The notes beneath the pieces are model-generated. The model was not told where the DNA came from, searched no databases, and saw only the letters and a list, made by a program, of their open reading frames with translations. Positions 9,255 to 18,211 of a stretch of 64,000 nucleotides of DNA are shown here, piece by piece. The translations under genes and the position numbers were made by a program. The DNA is from a bacterium (GTDB lineage Bacteria; Bacillota; Clostridia; Lachnospirales; Lachnospiraceae): positions 18,061 to 82,060 of the forward strand of contig JAUNJY010000009.1 of NCBI GenBank assembly GCA_030535455.1, given 5' to 3'. Each line of letters starts with the position of its first letter. The stretch's first letter is position 1.

Positions 9255-11144
9255 CTACATCATACTTTCTTTTACTATTTTAACAATGTTCTCATAACTT
9301 AGTGGTACGCAAAAATAATTTCCTTGATAACCGAAGACTTGCTGCTTGCTGAAAAACTCGTATTGTCTTTTCAGTCCGACTCCATCCACGATAATTGGTA
9401 TCTTACTTTCCTTCAGTACGTCCATGGCCATATTAAACTCTGCCCTATGCTCTTCATCTCCTTGAAACAGTTCCATCAAATCCTGGTCAGTCTTGATTAT
9501 ATCTACAGGCAGACTCTGGATACGGTTAAGACTAATCTTGCACCCATTAAATTTACAAATTCCTATTTGAAATCCTTCTGCCTTATAGCCGTCTAACAAT
9601 TCTTTCATTAGTTTAATATCTTCGACAGCCAGGCTTTCTTTCATCTCCAGCACAATTTCCTCTGGCATTAATCCATATTCCCTTGCCATCGATGATATAA
9701 ACTGGGCATAATTAGGCTGAATTAACTGCAATGAATTAATTGCCAAATGAAGTTTCATCCCTTTATGGTTCATCTTTGCAAATAACTCCAATGAATTTTC
9801 TATGGAAACCTCGGCTATAGGAATGGTCATCTCCAAATACTCAGAAGCATTTAAATAATCCTTTGGATTGACGATTCCATACTCCTCACTTTTATATCTT
9901 AAAATCGATTCTAGGCCAACAATCTTATTGGTTGACGCTTGTATAATTGGCTGAAAATATGTACAGAAATTATGTCTTCTTTCCTCAAATCGCTCTGCAA
10001 CACTATCCTTTCCTGATGGAATGGACAATGCGAACCTACTGCTATTGCGCCTTGAAAACGAAACTCCTTGTTGCTCGATTTCCTGGACAAAACACTCATA
10101 GTAGTAATTAAATCCATTTCTCTTACTGATTGCTACATATAATTTGACCCATACAAAACTTCCATCAGCCTTCTTAATCTGCATTTTCTGGTGGAAATAA
10201 TTATTTTCACCTTCTTCTATTGCATGCAAATTCTGTAAAAAGTTTCTCTTTGCTATTTCGCTCATTATATCTAATAAACTAACTTCTCCACTATAGCATT
10301 GTTGTGCTGTATAGCCTAGATTACTGACATTGCTAGATACATACTGAATGCTGTAATGAATGTCTTTCATCCAGCTGATTGCAATTGTCTCGCTCTTGCT
10401 TATCATCTGATTTAATATATTATTTTCTCTCATTGCAACACTATAAAAGTGTTCATATTCTTCACGGTTAAAAATCAACATATACACTGACAGTAATCCG
10501 ACAACAGTATTGTTCTTATTAAAGACGGGAACACGGTCAATCTTGCAAAAGTATCCCTTTTCATTTCTTGGTTTTATCCATTGAAGCATGTTATGAACTG
10601 GATGTTTACTAGAAAACACCTGCTCACGGTCCTCCTCAAGCTTCTCCTGAGTCTCTTCATCCAGTATTTCCGTCAAGTCAATCAGCCTTTGGTTGCTTTC
10701 GTCAGCCCCTATGTCCATGCGAAAGTTTTCGTTGCAGCCCATAATCTGATGCTTCTTATCTACCCAAACAATACGTGGCAGACGATATTTATTATGGCGC
10801 ACAAAATACTGCTTAAAGGAGTATTCAAAAAATACGATAAGCAGGTGCTGATCCTCAACGCAAATAGAATTGACTTCGCAGTCAATTTCGATATTCACTT
10901 TATTGGATGCATAAAACCGTTCGTTATAAAATCTATGATTACCATTGTCTAATATTTCTTCAGTCAGTTTGAAGGTAGGATTGGCAGCTCTTAATTTGCT
11001 AACTGTCGTGATTGGCTTTCCAAGCATATCAAGTGCTTGTTTATTATACGAAACAACCCTTCCTGTTTCGTATACATATACGATTGTCGGAAAGTTGATT
11101 CCATCTACAAACTGCTGATAAAACTGTTTTGTTAATGCCTTCAT
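9255..11144 (-). CDS. PAS-EAL protein with a degenerate, probably inactive EAL domain
   Basis: A 629-residue soluble protein with three PAS-like regions (about 15-120, 125-235 and 245-365) and a C-terminal EAL-type domain (about 385-629). The EAL motif itself reads LESILRY, the expected DDFGTG loop is replaced by CKFNGCKISLN, and the final EGVE motif is VDGVG. Active c-di-GMP phosphodiesterases need those acidic metal ligands, so I infer loss of catalysis, perhaps retaining nucleotide binding or protein contacts. Together with the GGDEF protein at 200-1282 it points to c-di-GMP-related signalling. It may be co-transcribed with galM. Confidence 0.82.
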   Translation of the reverse strand: MKALTKQFYQQFVDGINFPTIVYVYETGRVVSYNKQALDMLGKPITTVSKLRAANPTFKLTEEILDNGNHRFYNERFYASNKVNIEIDCEVNSICVEDQHLLIVFFEYSFKQYFVRHNKYRLPRIVWVDKKHQIMGCNENFRMDIGADESNQRLIDLTEILDEETQEKLEEDREQVFSSKHPVHNMLQWIKPRNEKGYFCKIDRVPVFNKNNTVVGLLSVYMLIFNREEYEHFYSVAMRENNILNQMISKSETIAISWMKDIHYSIQYVSSNVSNLGYTAQQCYSGEVSLLDIMSEIAKRNFLQNLHAIEEGENNYFHQKMQIKKADGSFVWVKLYVAISKRNGFNYYYECFVQEIEQQGVSFSRRNSSRFALSIPSGKDSVAERFEERRHNFCTYFQPIIQASTNKIVGLESILRYKSEEYGIVNPKDYLNASEYLEMTIPIAEVSIENSLELFAKMNHKGMKLHLAINSLQLIQPNYAQFISSMAREYGLMPEEIVLEMKESLAVEDIKLMKELLDGYKAEGFQIGICKFNGCKISLNRIQSLPVDIIKTDQDLMELFQGDEEHRAEFNMAMDVLKESKIPIIVDGVGLKRQYEFFSKQQVFGYQGNYFCVPLSYENIVKIVKESMM

Positions 11145-11200
11145 ATAACCCTCTTTTCTTATGTGAAAACCATTGATATTATTATAAACTAAACATTTTC

Positions 11201-12742
11201 TTAAAACAAGATACTACGAAAATTTAAACTGTTAATAAAGGTCTCCCGAAACTGCGGTGTATCCGCCAATTCAACGTGTTGTATTTGTCCTTTTTTTTCT
11301 AAATACGCCTGTCTTATCGAAGAATTTAGTAACAGCTCTTTTGCTCCCGCTATCGCTGCATTTCCTACATTGTCAACTTTCCTCACGTCCACATTAGGAA
11401 GCAGACCCAGAACCATTGCATTTCTCACATTGATATTTGAGCCAAATGCCCCTGCAAGATATATTCCGTCGATTTCTTCCTTATAAATCCCTGCCTTTCT
11501 TAAAAGGCATTCTATTCCTGCATAGATTGCCCCTTTGGCTAACTGGATCTGCCTTACATCATTTCTTGTGACATAAGCCTTTCCTGCTACCCAATATCCA
11601 TTTTCTCCATAGACATCCTCTTTGATATATCCGCTGTCATCCATCACCTGCAGCTTTAACATTGCCGCCAGCACATCAATAATCCCGGAGCCACTGATAC
11701 CAGCTGCTTCCACATGATCCACTACATTTACTACGATCTGATCATCCTTTACCACGGCCTTTGTAATCGCACCACTGTCTGCACGCATGCCACAGGATAG
11801 TCCTGCACCTTCAAACGCAGGCCCTGCCGCTGTAGAGCAGGCATATAGTGCCCCCTTTGCTGATAACAGGATTTCTCCATTGGTTCCCACATCCACAATC
11901 AGATAATTTCCTTCTTGCTGGTCTACCTTAGTAGCCACTAGACAGGCAAATGCATCTGATCCTACATGACCGCCAATAATTGGTGTCATATATACCGATG
12001 CATCCGGACATACAGTCAGCCCCAGTTCTTTCCCTGTATAATGACAGTCGCCTTTTTTTCTTACTATAAATGGCGCTTTTGCCAGCTCACATACATCCGC
12101 TTGCTGCACAAGATAGCTCATAGTCGTATTGCACACCACTGCTGCCTTAACAATTTGTCTAGAAAGTATGCCATACTTTTTACAGCATGTCTCTATTTCT
12201 TTATTCAGGCTGTCAAACAAACAATCATGCAATACCCCTTGTCCCTCCTTATGAGTAATGCAATATGTGATTCGTGCTATTACATCTGCACCATAAGTGA
12301 TTTGAGGATTATAGAAACGATGTTTGGCCACAACTCGTTTTGTCTTTGACTCAATAATATGAAACTCTACTGTGGTGGTACCAATATCGATGGCAATGTA
12401 TAATTCCTCATCTATAGGCATACTTGGCTTCACACTGTCTTTGAGCATCCATTTATTTTTCTTTCGGTTATCACGTACAAATACGGTGATATCCTGATCA
12501 ATTACAAAGGAACAGGCAAGACGCATGCCACGCATGACTTCCTCTTTTGAAAGCAGTAGTTCCTCATCCTTTGTGACTTTCTGATCATTTCCCTTTGCGA
12601 CTAAGACCTTGCACTTTCCACACGTATGATTTCCGCCACATGGACTGTCCACAAATACATTTTCCTGTTGCAGTGCCTCTATTAACAGCGTTCCTTTTTT
12701 AACTTCCAATATTTGATTTGCCGGCATTACTAAAACTTTCAT
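11201..12742 (-). CDS. Ferredoxin-domain corrinoid-activation protein (ASKHA/DUF4445)
   Basis: A 513-residue protein with an N-terminal plant-type [2Fe-2S] domain (Cys35, Cys41, Cys44, Cys77; motif SPCGGNHTCGKCKVLV) followed by an actin-like ATPase fold (YIAIDIGTTTVEFHII at about 118; IVDVGTNGEI and GISGSGIIDV later). This is the RACE/RamA-like family that uses ATP and low-potential electrons to return Co(II) corrinoid cofactors to Co(I) in methyltransferase systems. It sits next to a methionine-synthase-activation-like protein, which supports that role. No corrinoid protein or methyltransferase is in the window, so the partner is elsewhere. Confidence 0.85.
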   Translation of the reverse strand: MKVLVMPANQILEVKKGTLLIEALQQENVFVDSPCGGNHTCGKCKVLVAKGNDQKVTKDEELLLSKEEVMRGMRLACSFVIDQDITVFVRDNRKKNKWMLKDSVKPSMPIDEELYIAIDIGTTTVEFHIIESKTKRVVAKHRFYNPQITYGADVIARITYCITHKEGQGVLHDCLFDSLNKEIETCCKKYGILSRQIVKAAVVCNTTMSYLVQQADVCELAKAPFIVRKKGDCHYTGKELGLTVCPDASVYMTPIIGGHVGSDAFACLVATKVDQQEGNYLIVDVGTNGEILLSAKGALYACSTAAGPAFEGAGLSCGMRADSGAITKAVVKDDQIVVNVVDHVEAAGISGSGIIDVLAAMLKLQVMDDSGYIKEDVYGENGYWVAGKAYVTRNDVRQIQLAKGAIYAGIECLLRKAGIYKEEIDGIYLAGAFGSNINVRNAMVLGLLPNVDVRKVDNVGNAAIAGAKELLLNSSIRQAYLEKKGQIQHVELADTPQFRETFINSLNFRSILF

Positions 12743-12771
12743 CGTCTCACCTTCCTCCTATCATTCTTGTC

Positions 12772-13434
12772 TTATCTTGCTTTTCTTATCATGCAGTACT
12801 CACATCCGATTTTGGCCTTGCACCGTTTACATGGCATTTCTTCTGCTACCGGTTCCTTTAGTACATATAGGCTTCCTATAAATGAACTGCATGGTTTCAA
12901 ACTATTCTCATTGATGGTTACTCCGATCTGCTCTGCCCCTACCGCATCATACATGGACCTCATTGTCTTTAGTGGCTGTTCAAACAGGCCAGGGCCATAG
13001 TATGTAGTAATAAATGGTGCCTTCTCTTTAAAATAGTAAGCGTATAGGCCTGGAAACATGACCACCTTGATATATTCACGTACTGCATTTAAATAACTTA
13101 TTTGAAGCAAATGCATTAGAAGTCCTTCGGTAATGCTGTCTGTCTTATACTCTTTGCAGGAAACCGCCACTATGAGCTGTGCTAAAATCACCTCTTTATG
13201 AAACGGTCCTTCTATACATTCCCATTGATTAGTTAGGGTATACCTGCCTTCAGGAAGCAAATACTCCTTTTGATTCTGAAGCAGCCATAGGGCTTCCTTT
13301 TGCTGAATAAGGAAACTCTCCTTATTTTCACTGTTCATACTTCCAAGCTGATTATTTAGAGCACTTACGGCCTTTTCTTCTATCTTATTTAAAATTACTG
13401 GGTGGGATAGATCTAATGATTTATTTACTATCAT
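12772..13434 (-). CDS. Methionine-synthase-activation-like protein with Cys cluster
   Basis: A 220-residue protein. The segment YYGPGLFEQPLKTM, then QIGVTINENSLKPCSSFIGS, follows the pattern of the B12-dependent methionine synthase reactivation domain (the PGYG...IGVxLTES...P.KSVSG pattern). The tail adds four cysteines (CKRCKAKIGCEYC), which may bind iron-sulfur or zinc. The gene precedes the corrinoid activator with a 29-base gap, so the two form an operon. I infer a helper for cobalamin-dependent methyl transfer. The similarity is by pattern only and needs a profile search. Confidence 0.6.
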   Translation of the reverse strand: MIVNKSLDLSHPVILNKIEEKAVSALNNQLGSMNSENKESFLIQQKEALWLLQNQKEYLLPEGRYTLTNQWECIEGPFHKEVILAQLIVAVSCKEYKTDSITEGLLMHLLQISYLNAVREYIKVVMFPGLYAYYFKEKAPFITTYYGPGLFEQPLKTMRSMYDAVGAEQIGVTINENSLKPCSSFIGSLYVLKEPVAEEMPCKRCKAKIGCEYCMIRKAR

Positions 13435-13514
13435 CCTAATCTCCTAATTTTGCCTTTATACTGATATATTATACCATTTTTCGCTATGTTCTACTAACTT
13501 CTTTCTTATAACGC

Positions 13515-13558
13515 AAAAAACATTGCAGAAACGATTTCTCGCTCTGCAATGTTTTTTT
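13515..13558 (-). terminator. Terminator of the cold-shock gene
   Basis: CATTGCAGA and TCTGCAATG form a 9-bp stem flanked by A6 and T7, so it has a T-run on either strand. It lies downstream of the cold-shock gene ending at 13651. Confidence 0.88.
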
Positions 13559-13650
13559 AATAAATCGATCTAGTTTGTAACAATATAACTTAACTCTTTC
13601 TATGTTCACACACATCAGCGTTAAAGGTACACTGTAAAACTGTTGATAGA

Positions 13651-13851
13651 TTATAAAACTGTTACGTTAGTAGCTTGTGGTCCTTTTTCTCCATTAACTA
13701 CATCGTATTCAACTGATTGGCCTTCTGTTAAGGATTTAAATCCATCCATAGCTAATCCAGTATAGTGTACGAATACATCGTTACCAGCTTCATCAGAAAT
13801 AAAGCCGAAACCTTTTTGGTTATTAAACCATTTTACAGTACCTTTGTTCAT
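13651..13851 (-). CDS. Cold-shock protein (CspA family)
   Basis: A 66-residue single OB-fold RNA chaperone. Both RNA-binding motifs are intact: KGFGFIS (RNP1) and DVFVHYT (RNP2). The start is the ATG at 13851, preceded by GGAGG; an upstream in-frame codon would add five residues and remove the ribosome binding site. These proteins melt RNA secondary structure, often at low temperature. The leader upstream is AT-rich and about 80 bases to the next gene. Confidence 0.96.
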   Translation of the reverse strand: MNKGTVKWFNNQKGFGFISDEAGNDVFVHYTGLAMDGFKSLTEGQSVEYDVVNGEKGPQATNVTVL

Positions 13852-13935
13852 GTGTAATTCCTCCAAAAAAATTAATACGTTGTATATAACAACATGAATA
13901 TAATACCATTTTTTATAAATTCTGTCAATTATATT

Positions 13936-14214
13936 TTAATTTAGAAACAACCATATGGAGGCTATAATTTGTATAATCAATATTGCCGGAAAACCAATTA
14001 TAAACGACATATGTTTGGTTTTATGGCGAAATTTCTGCATTCCGAGGATACTTCCTACACTTCCTCCTACAATTGCTACTAAAAACAAGGTCTTTTCTGG
14101 AATTCTCCACTTGTGTCTAATTGCTCTTTTTTTATCAATTCCCATAATCGCAAACCCAATCACATTTATCACGATCAGGTATGCAACGGTTATTATTGTA
14201 ATTGTCTGTTCCAT
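13936..14214 (-). CDS. DUF1294 small membrane protein
   Basis: A 92-residue protein with three hydrophobic segments (about 5-25, 40-58 and 70-90) and the conserved region GIDKKRAIRHKWRIPEKTLF between the first two, which marks the DUF1294 family. The biochemical function of the family is not known. It is in the same direction as the hemolysin-III-like gene upstream and may be co-transcribed. Confidence 0.85.
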   Translation of the reverse strand: MEQTITIITVAYLIVINVIGFAIMGIDKKRAIRHKWRIPEKTLFLVAIVGGSVGSILGMQKFRHKTKHMSFIIGFPAILIIQIIASIWLFLN

Positions 14215-14257
14215 CTCTTAACACTCCTTTTTCCTTATTGTAAACGCAATTCCCAAA

Positions 14258-14965
14258 TTAATAAACATATAAATAAATCCCAAACCAATGGAGGATTGCT
14301 CCTGCCATTACAAAGAAGTGCCATATAAAATGATCGTATTTCTTATCTTTAACAAAGGGAATCATTCCTACTGTATAAATAATTCCTCCCACCAGGATCA
14401 TGACCATTAATGGAAGATTATTATGTATCCAGTCTGGGAAAAACATAATTCCACTCCATCCAATGATAAAATACAAAGAAAAATGAAGCCATTTTATTCT
14501 TCCAGGACCAAAGACGGCAAGCACAATGATACCCAATCCAATCAGTCCCCACTGGATACAGAACAAAGTGATACCTAATGTATTCCCCCAATATACCAAA
14601 TACAGAGGTGCAAACGTGCCTCCGATTAAAAGGTAAATAGACAAATAATCGAACCTCCTCCAAAGTCGTTTTACTGTGGATCCACTTTTAAATGCATGGT
14701 ATAGACAGCTCATTAACATCAGGAAAAATAAACTGATACCATAAAAACAGGTAGCCAGTACTTTAAGCCCCGTATCCGACTTTAACAATAATAAGATAAA
14801 TCCTGCCAAAGCCAGTGCTGCCCCGATTCCATGAGTTACCGAATTGCCAACTTCCTCTAATACGGTAAGGTGGGGTGGCTCATTTAGCTCCCTGATTTTC
14901 TGTCTTCTTTCCTGTTTTTTCTGCTTCCTATCTATGTCAACTTGCTTACCATTCTCCTTTTTCAT
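14258..14965 (-). CDS. Hemolysin III / PAQR-family membrane protein
   Basis: A 235-residue protein with seven predicted membrane segments. The family landmarks are the first-helix ExxxNSVTHGIG segment, SCLYHAF in helix 3 and HFIWHFFVMAGAILHWFGI in the last helix, which give the histidines of a buried metal site. Bacterial members are linked to membrane homeostasis; a hydrolase role is inferred from eukaryotic relatives. I start it at 14965, where GGAAAGGGAGAAAG precedes the ATG; an in-frame ATG at 15055 would add 30 residues unlike the family. Confidence 0.9.
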   Translation of the reverse strand: MKKENGKQVDIDRKQKKQERRQKIRELNEPPHLTVLEEVGNSVTHGIGAALALAGFILLLLKSDTGLKVLATCFYGISLFFLMLMSCLYHAFKSGSTVKRLWRRFDYLSIYLLIGGTFAPLYLVYWGNTLGITLFCIQWGLIGLGIIVLAVFGPGRIKWLHFSLYFIIGWSGIMFFPDWIHNNLPLMVMILVGGIIYTVGMIPFVKDKKYDHFIWHFFVMAGAILHWFGIYLYVY

Positions 14966-15156
14966 ACTATTCTTTCTCCCTTTCCTATCAGTTTTTAACA
15001 ATACGATTATACTCCAATCTACATTTGAATTCATTATAAGTAAAACTTTTTTCACAATATTTTCCTATATTTTTTACATAAAACCATCATCAGACTTTAC
15101 ATTGCACCAGTAAGATGAAATCTGTAAATAAGAATTAGGAAGGAAGGTAGTAACTC

Positions 15157-15993
15157 ATGCAACTTCGTGATCTCAAGAAATCCAAATTGGTAAGGATCGG
15201 CTCCTTTCCCTTTGCCAACCTATCCAGGCAGCTTCGAAAATTAACCTTTCAGTATACTATAGATGCCAAGAAACTACGCTCCTTTAAAGACAGCCATCCA
15301 GGCGAGCGCTGCTTTATCATAGGAAATGGACCTAGTCTTTCTGCCCATGATTTGGACCAGTTAAAAGACGAATTCACCTTTGGATTTAATAAGATTCTAG
15401 AAATCTTTCCAGAAACCGACTGGAGGCCTTCTATGTATATGTGCGTGGAATTAAATACCTTGTGCGACTGTCAAAAAGGAATTCGCAAGCTGACCATGCC
15501 CACCTTCATTTTAAAAGAAGGAAAAAAATATTTTACTTCGTTTGATTCCCATATCACCTATATTTGTAATCATGTTCCATTTCTTATTAACCGCTACAAA
15601 CGCGTAGATGGAATTTACTTAAGCGAAGATGTGTCTAAATATTTTATTGGTGGGGAAACAGTTGTCTTCAATGCCATACAGATGGCTATTTATATGGGCT
15701 TTAAGGAAATCTATCTGTTAGGTGTCGACCACAGCTATTCCAAAAAGGTAAATTCCAAAGGTGTCATTACTGTAAATCCTGACATTAAGGATTATTTCGG
15801 AAATGTAAAGACTACTCCTTATACGCTGCAGACCATTGATACGGTCAATGCTGCCTATCGTTCCTGTAAAGACTATTGTACGAAACATAATATCATCATA
15901 AAGAATTTAACTCGCGGTGGAATTCTAGACATCTTTGACCGTGATAATTTTGATCAAATCTTATTAAACGGAGGCGTTAAACATGCAAGCTAA
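15157..15993 (+). CDS. DUF115 / GT42-like glycosyltransferase
   Basis: A 278-residue protein, first of a five-gene operon. It has the Rossmann-type segment GERCFIIGNGPSLSAHDL (about residue 48) and the later IQMAIYMGFKEIYLLGVDHSY. This is the arrangement of the MptE-like/DUF115 family and also of CMP-sialic-acid transferases of family GT42 (GNGPSL ... MG/LGYKEIYLxGxD). Because the next gene makes a CMP-sugar, I infer a transferase that uses a CMP-activated keto-sugar acid; a pterin kinase role is unlikely here. A second copy of the domain is fused in the product of 18212-20266. The start follows GGAAGGTAG; the stop overlaps the next gene by 11 bases. Confidence 0.7.
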   Translation: MQLRDLKKSKLVRIGSFPFANLSRQLRKLTFQYTIDAKKLRSFKDSHPGERCFIIGNGPSLSAHDLDQLKDEFTFGFNKILEIFPETDWRPSMYMCVELNTLCDCQKGIRKLTMPTFILKEGKKYFTSFDSHITYICNHVPFLINRYKRVDGIYLSEDVSKYFIGGETVVFNAIQMAIYMGFKEIYLLGVDHSYSKKVNSKGVITVNPDIKDYFGNVKTTPYTLQTIDTVNAAYRSCKDYCTKHNIIIKNLTRGGILDIFDRDNFDQILLNGGVKHAS

Positions 15994-16636
15994 AAAAATA
16001 GTTGCGATCATACCAATCAAATTAAACAATGCCAGGCTTCCTGGCAAAAATACTAAGATACTGGGAGGACGTCCGCTGATCAGCTATGTTCTTTCTTACT
16101 TAAAAAAAGTAGATGAAATTGATGAAATCTACGTCTACTGTAGTGACACTTCAATTGAAGACTATCTAGAAGATGGCATTCATTTTCTAAAACGCCCGGC
16201 ATATTTAGATGAGCCTACTTCCAACTTCACACAAATCTTTGAGTCATTTTCAAGAAAAGTCGATGCAGATATTTATGTCTATGCCCATGCCACTGCTCCT
16301 TACATAAAATCGTCCACCATAAAACGCTGCATCCATAATGTGACCGACAAAGGATTTGACTCTTCCTTTACTGCAGAAAAGATACAGGATTTCATCTGGA
16401 AGGATGGACGTCCTCTGAATTTTGATGCTGCCAATGTGCCTCGAAGCCAGGATATTGCTCCAATTTACCGGGAAACATCTGGCGTCTACGTATTTAGCAA
16501 GCAGGTATTTGAACGCTACCATAGACGGATTGGCGCACTCCCTTGCCCTGTGGAGGTCACAAAAAAGGAACAGACTGACATCAATTACCCGGAAGATTTT
16601 GAGACTGCCCAATTATATTTTAACTATTGTGATTAA
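15983..16636 (+). CDS. CMP-sugar (acylneuraminate/ulosonate) cytidylyltransferase
   Basis: A 217-residue protein close in length to NeuA/PseF enzymes. The CTP-binding start AIIPIKLNNARLPGKN carries the conserved PGKN signature, followed by GGRPLISYVL. HATAPYIKSSTI and the C-terminal EQTDINYPEDFETAQ, with the metal-binding Asp, also match the family. It should couple CTP to a 2-keto-3-deoxy sugar acid. Substrate cannot be read from sequence. It overlaps the upstream gene and its stop overlaps the start region of the aldolase gene. Confidence 0.88.
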   Translation: MQAKKIVAIIPIKLNNARLPGKNTKILGGRPLISYVLSYLKKVDEIDEIYVYCSDTSIEDYLEDGIHFLKRPAYLDEPTSNFTQIFESFSRKVDADIYVYAHATAPYIKSSTIKRCIHNVTDKGFDSSFTAEKIQDFIWKDGRPLNFDAANVPRSQDIAPIYRETSGVYVFSKQVFERYHRRIGALPCPVEVTKKEQTDINYPEDFETAQLYFNYCD

Positions 16637-16653
16637 TGAAGGAGGACTATGTT

Positions 16654-17709
16654 ATGAGTACAATTTCTATTTTAGACTGCACCTTACGAGATGGAGGATA
16701 TATTACAGGCTGGGATTTTGGAGATACCACCATTAAAAATATGATTTCTAACCTGGTGGAAGATAATTTAGACTTTATTGAGTGTGGTTACCTAAATCAC
16801 AAAGACTATGTGCCCGGAAGTACTATCTTTAAAACTATTAAACAAATCAAAGACTTTCTTCCTTCTGACAGAAAGAATACAAAGCTGCTGGCCATGGCCG
16901 ATGTTACCCAGTTTTCACCGGAAGACCTGACCCCTTATGATGGTTCTTCTATCGATGGAATCCGAGTGGTGTTTTATAAACATCAGATCAAGGAAGCTCT
17001 AAAACTTTGTAAGGCAATTAAGAAAAATGGTTACCTGCTTTTTATCCAGCCAATGGTTACCATCGACTATACCATTCAAGAATATGCAAGTCTTACAGAA
17101 AAGCTGAATAAGCTAGCTCCTTATGCTGTTGCCATTGTAGATAGCTTTGGCTATATGAATAAAAATGACTTTCGTAAATATTTTATGATTTTAGATAACA
17201 TCCTGGCTCCTGATGTCTATATCGGATTCCATTCTCACAATAATATGCAGCTTGCCTTTCTCACAGCACAGGACATATTTGATTATAAGACAAGCCGCAA
17301 CCTGATTATTGATGGTTCCCTATATGGAATTGGACGAGGTGCCGGAAATCTGCATACCGAACTGATCACCAATTACTACAATATGGTGGTAAAGCCAAAG
17401 TATAACGTCCCAAATATCCTTTCCTGTGTGGGCACCTATATCCTGCCAATCAGAAAAACCAGAAGCTGGGGGTACTCTCCTTACTTATTTATCACCGCCT
17501 TATATCATGTCCATCCAAACTTCGCATGCTACCTGTTAGAAAAACATGATTTAAGCGTTGCTGAATTTGAAGACTATGTGAAGACAATTCCGGATGAGAT
17601 GCGTACCAAGTGCAAGAAGCCATACGTTGAACAGCTTTATCAACAGTTTATAGGAGCAGAACCAGTTCTTGCAAATGAAGACTTTGACCTGCATAAAATT
17701 GCACAGTAA
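16654..17709 (+). CDS. HMGL-like (DmpG-type) pyruvate aldolase of a glycan operon
   Basis: A 351-residue TIM-barrel protein of the HMGL-like family. It starts with ILDCTLRDGGY (metal Asp and the catalytic Arg/Asp), has the metal ligands in IGFHSHNNMQLA and a glycine-rich YGIGRGAGNLHTEL loop. Relatives include 4-hydroxy-2-oxovalerate aldolase and citramalate synthase. Between a CMP-sugar synthetase and a KdsC-like phosphatase, I infer that it joins pyruvate or acetyl donor to a sugar aldehyde in making the keto acid, where most pathways use a PEP-dependent synthase. The ATG at 16654 is chosen because GGAGG lies just before it; the in-frame ATG at 16636 precedes that site. Confidence 0.82.
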   Translation: MSTISILDCTLRDGGYITGWDFGDTTIKNMISNLVEDNLDFIECGYLNHKDYVPGSTIFKTIKQIKDFLPSDRKNTKLLAMADVTQFSPEDLTPYDGSSIDGIRVVFYKHQIKEALKLCKAIKKNGYLLFIQPMVTIDYTIQEYASLTEKLNKLAPYAVAIVDSFGYMNKNDFRKYFMILDNILAPDVYIGFHSHNNMQLAFLTAQDIFDYKTSRNLIIDGSLYGIGRGAGNLHTELITNYYNMVVKPKYNVPNILSCVGTYILPIRKTRSWGYSPYLFITALYHVHPNFACYLLEKHDLSVAEFEDYVKTIPDEMRTKCKKPYVEQLYQQFIGAEPVLANEDFDLHKIAQ

Positions 17710-17740
17710 CCATATAAATTCTATTTTTTAGAGGTGAACT

Positions 17741-18208
17741 ATGAACTATTCAATACTATGCCTGGATGTGGACGGAACCTTGACAGATGGAAAAGTATAC
17801 ATAGGAAATGACGGCGAAGTCATGAAGGCATTCAATATAAAGGATGGCTATGGAATTCGTCAGTATATTGAGGCTGGCGGTATTGTTGCCATTATTACAG
17901 GCCGGATTTCCAAAATTGTGGGACACCGTGCTTTTGAACTTGGAATTAAAGAAATCTACCAAGATATTACAAATAAAGCGCAAGTGATGGAACTTCTTGC
18001 AAAAAAATATCATACTACGATTGCAAATGTTGCCTTTGTAGGCGATGACATGAATGACCTGGAAGCAATTCAGGCCTCTGGAATAAGCTTTATGCCTAGC
18101 GATGGCTATGAGGGCCTAAAGCCTTATGTATCTGCCGTTCTTACCCATAAGGGCGGAGAAGGTGCCGTAAGGGAAGCGATCGATATCTTATTAAGTGAAG
18201 GAACGTGA
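17741..18208 (+). CDS. KdsC-like HAD phosphatase
   Basis: A 155-residue cap-less HAD phosphatase, the length of KdsC (KDO 8-phosphate phosphatase). Motifs in order: CLDVDGTLTDGK (nucleophile and acid Asp), IITGR, and GDDMNDLEAI. KdsC-type enzymes remove the phosphate from keto-sugar-acid phosphates before CMP activation, which fits the neighbours on both sides. AGAGGTG provides the ribosome binding site. The fusion of such domains with cytidylyltransferases in animal and some bacterial NeuA supports the pairing. Confidence 0.9.
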   Translation: MNYSILCLDVDGTLTDGKVYIGNDGEVMKAFNIKDGYGIRQYIEAGGIVAIITGRISKIVGHRAFELGIKEIYQDITNKAQVMELLAKKYHTTIANVAFVGDDMNDLEAIQASGISFMPSDGYEGLKPYVSAVLTHKGGEGAVREAIDILLSEGT

Positions 18209-18211
18209 GTT

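Noticed and set aside
10581-10952. 123-residue plus-strand frame
   Set aside because: It is antisense to the PAS-EAL gene, with no start signal or family resemblance.
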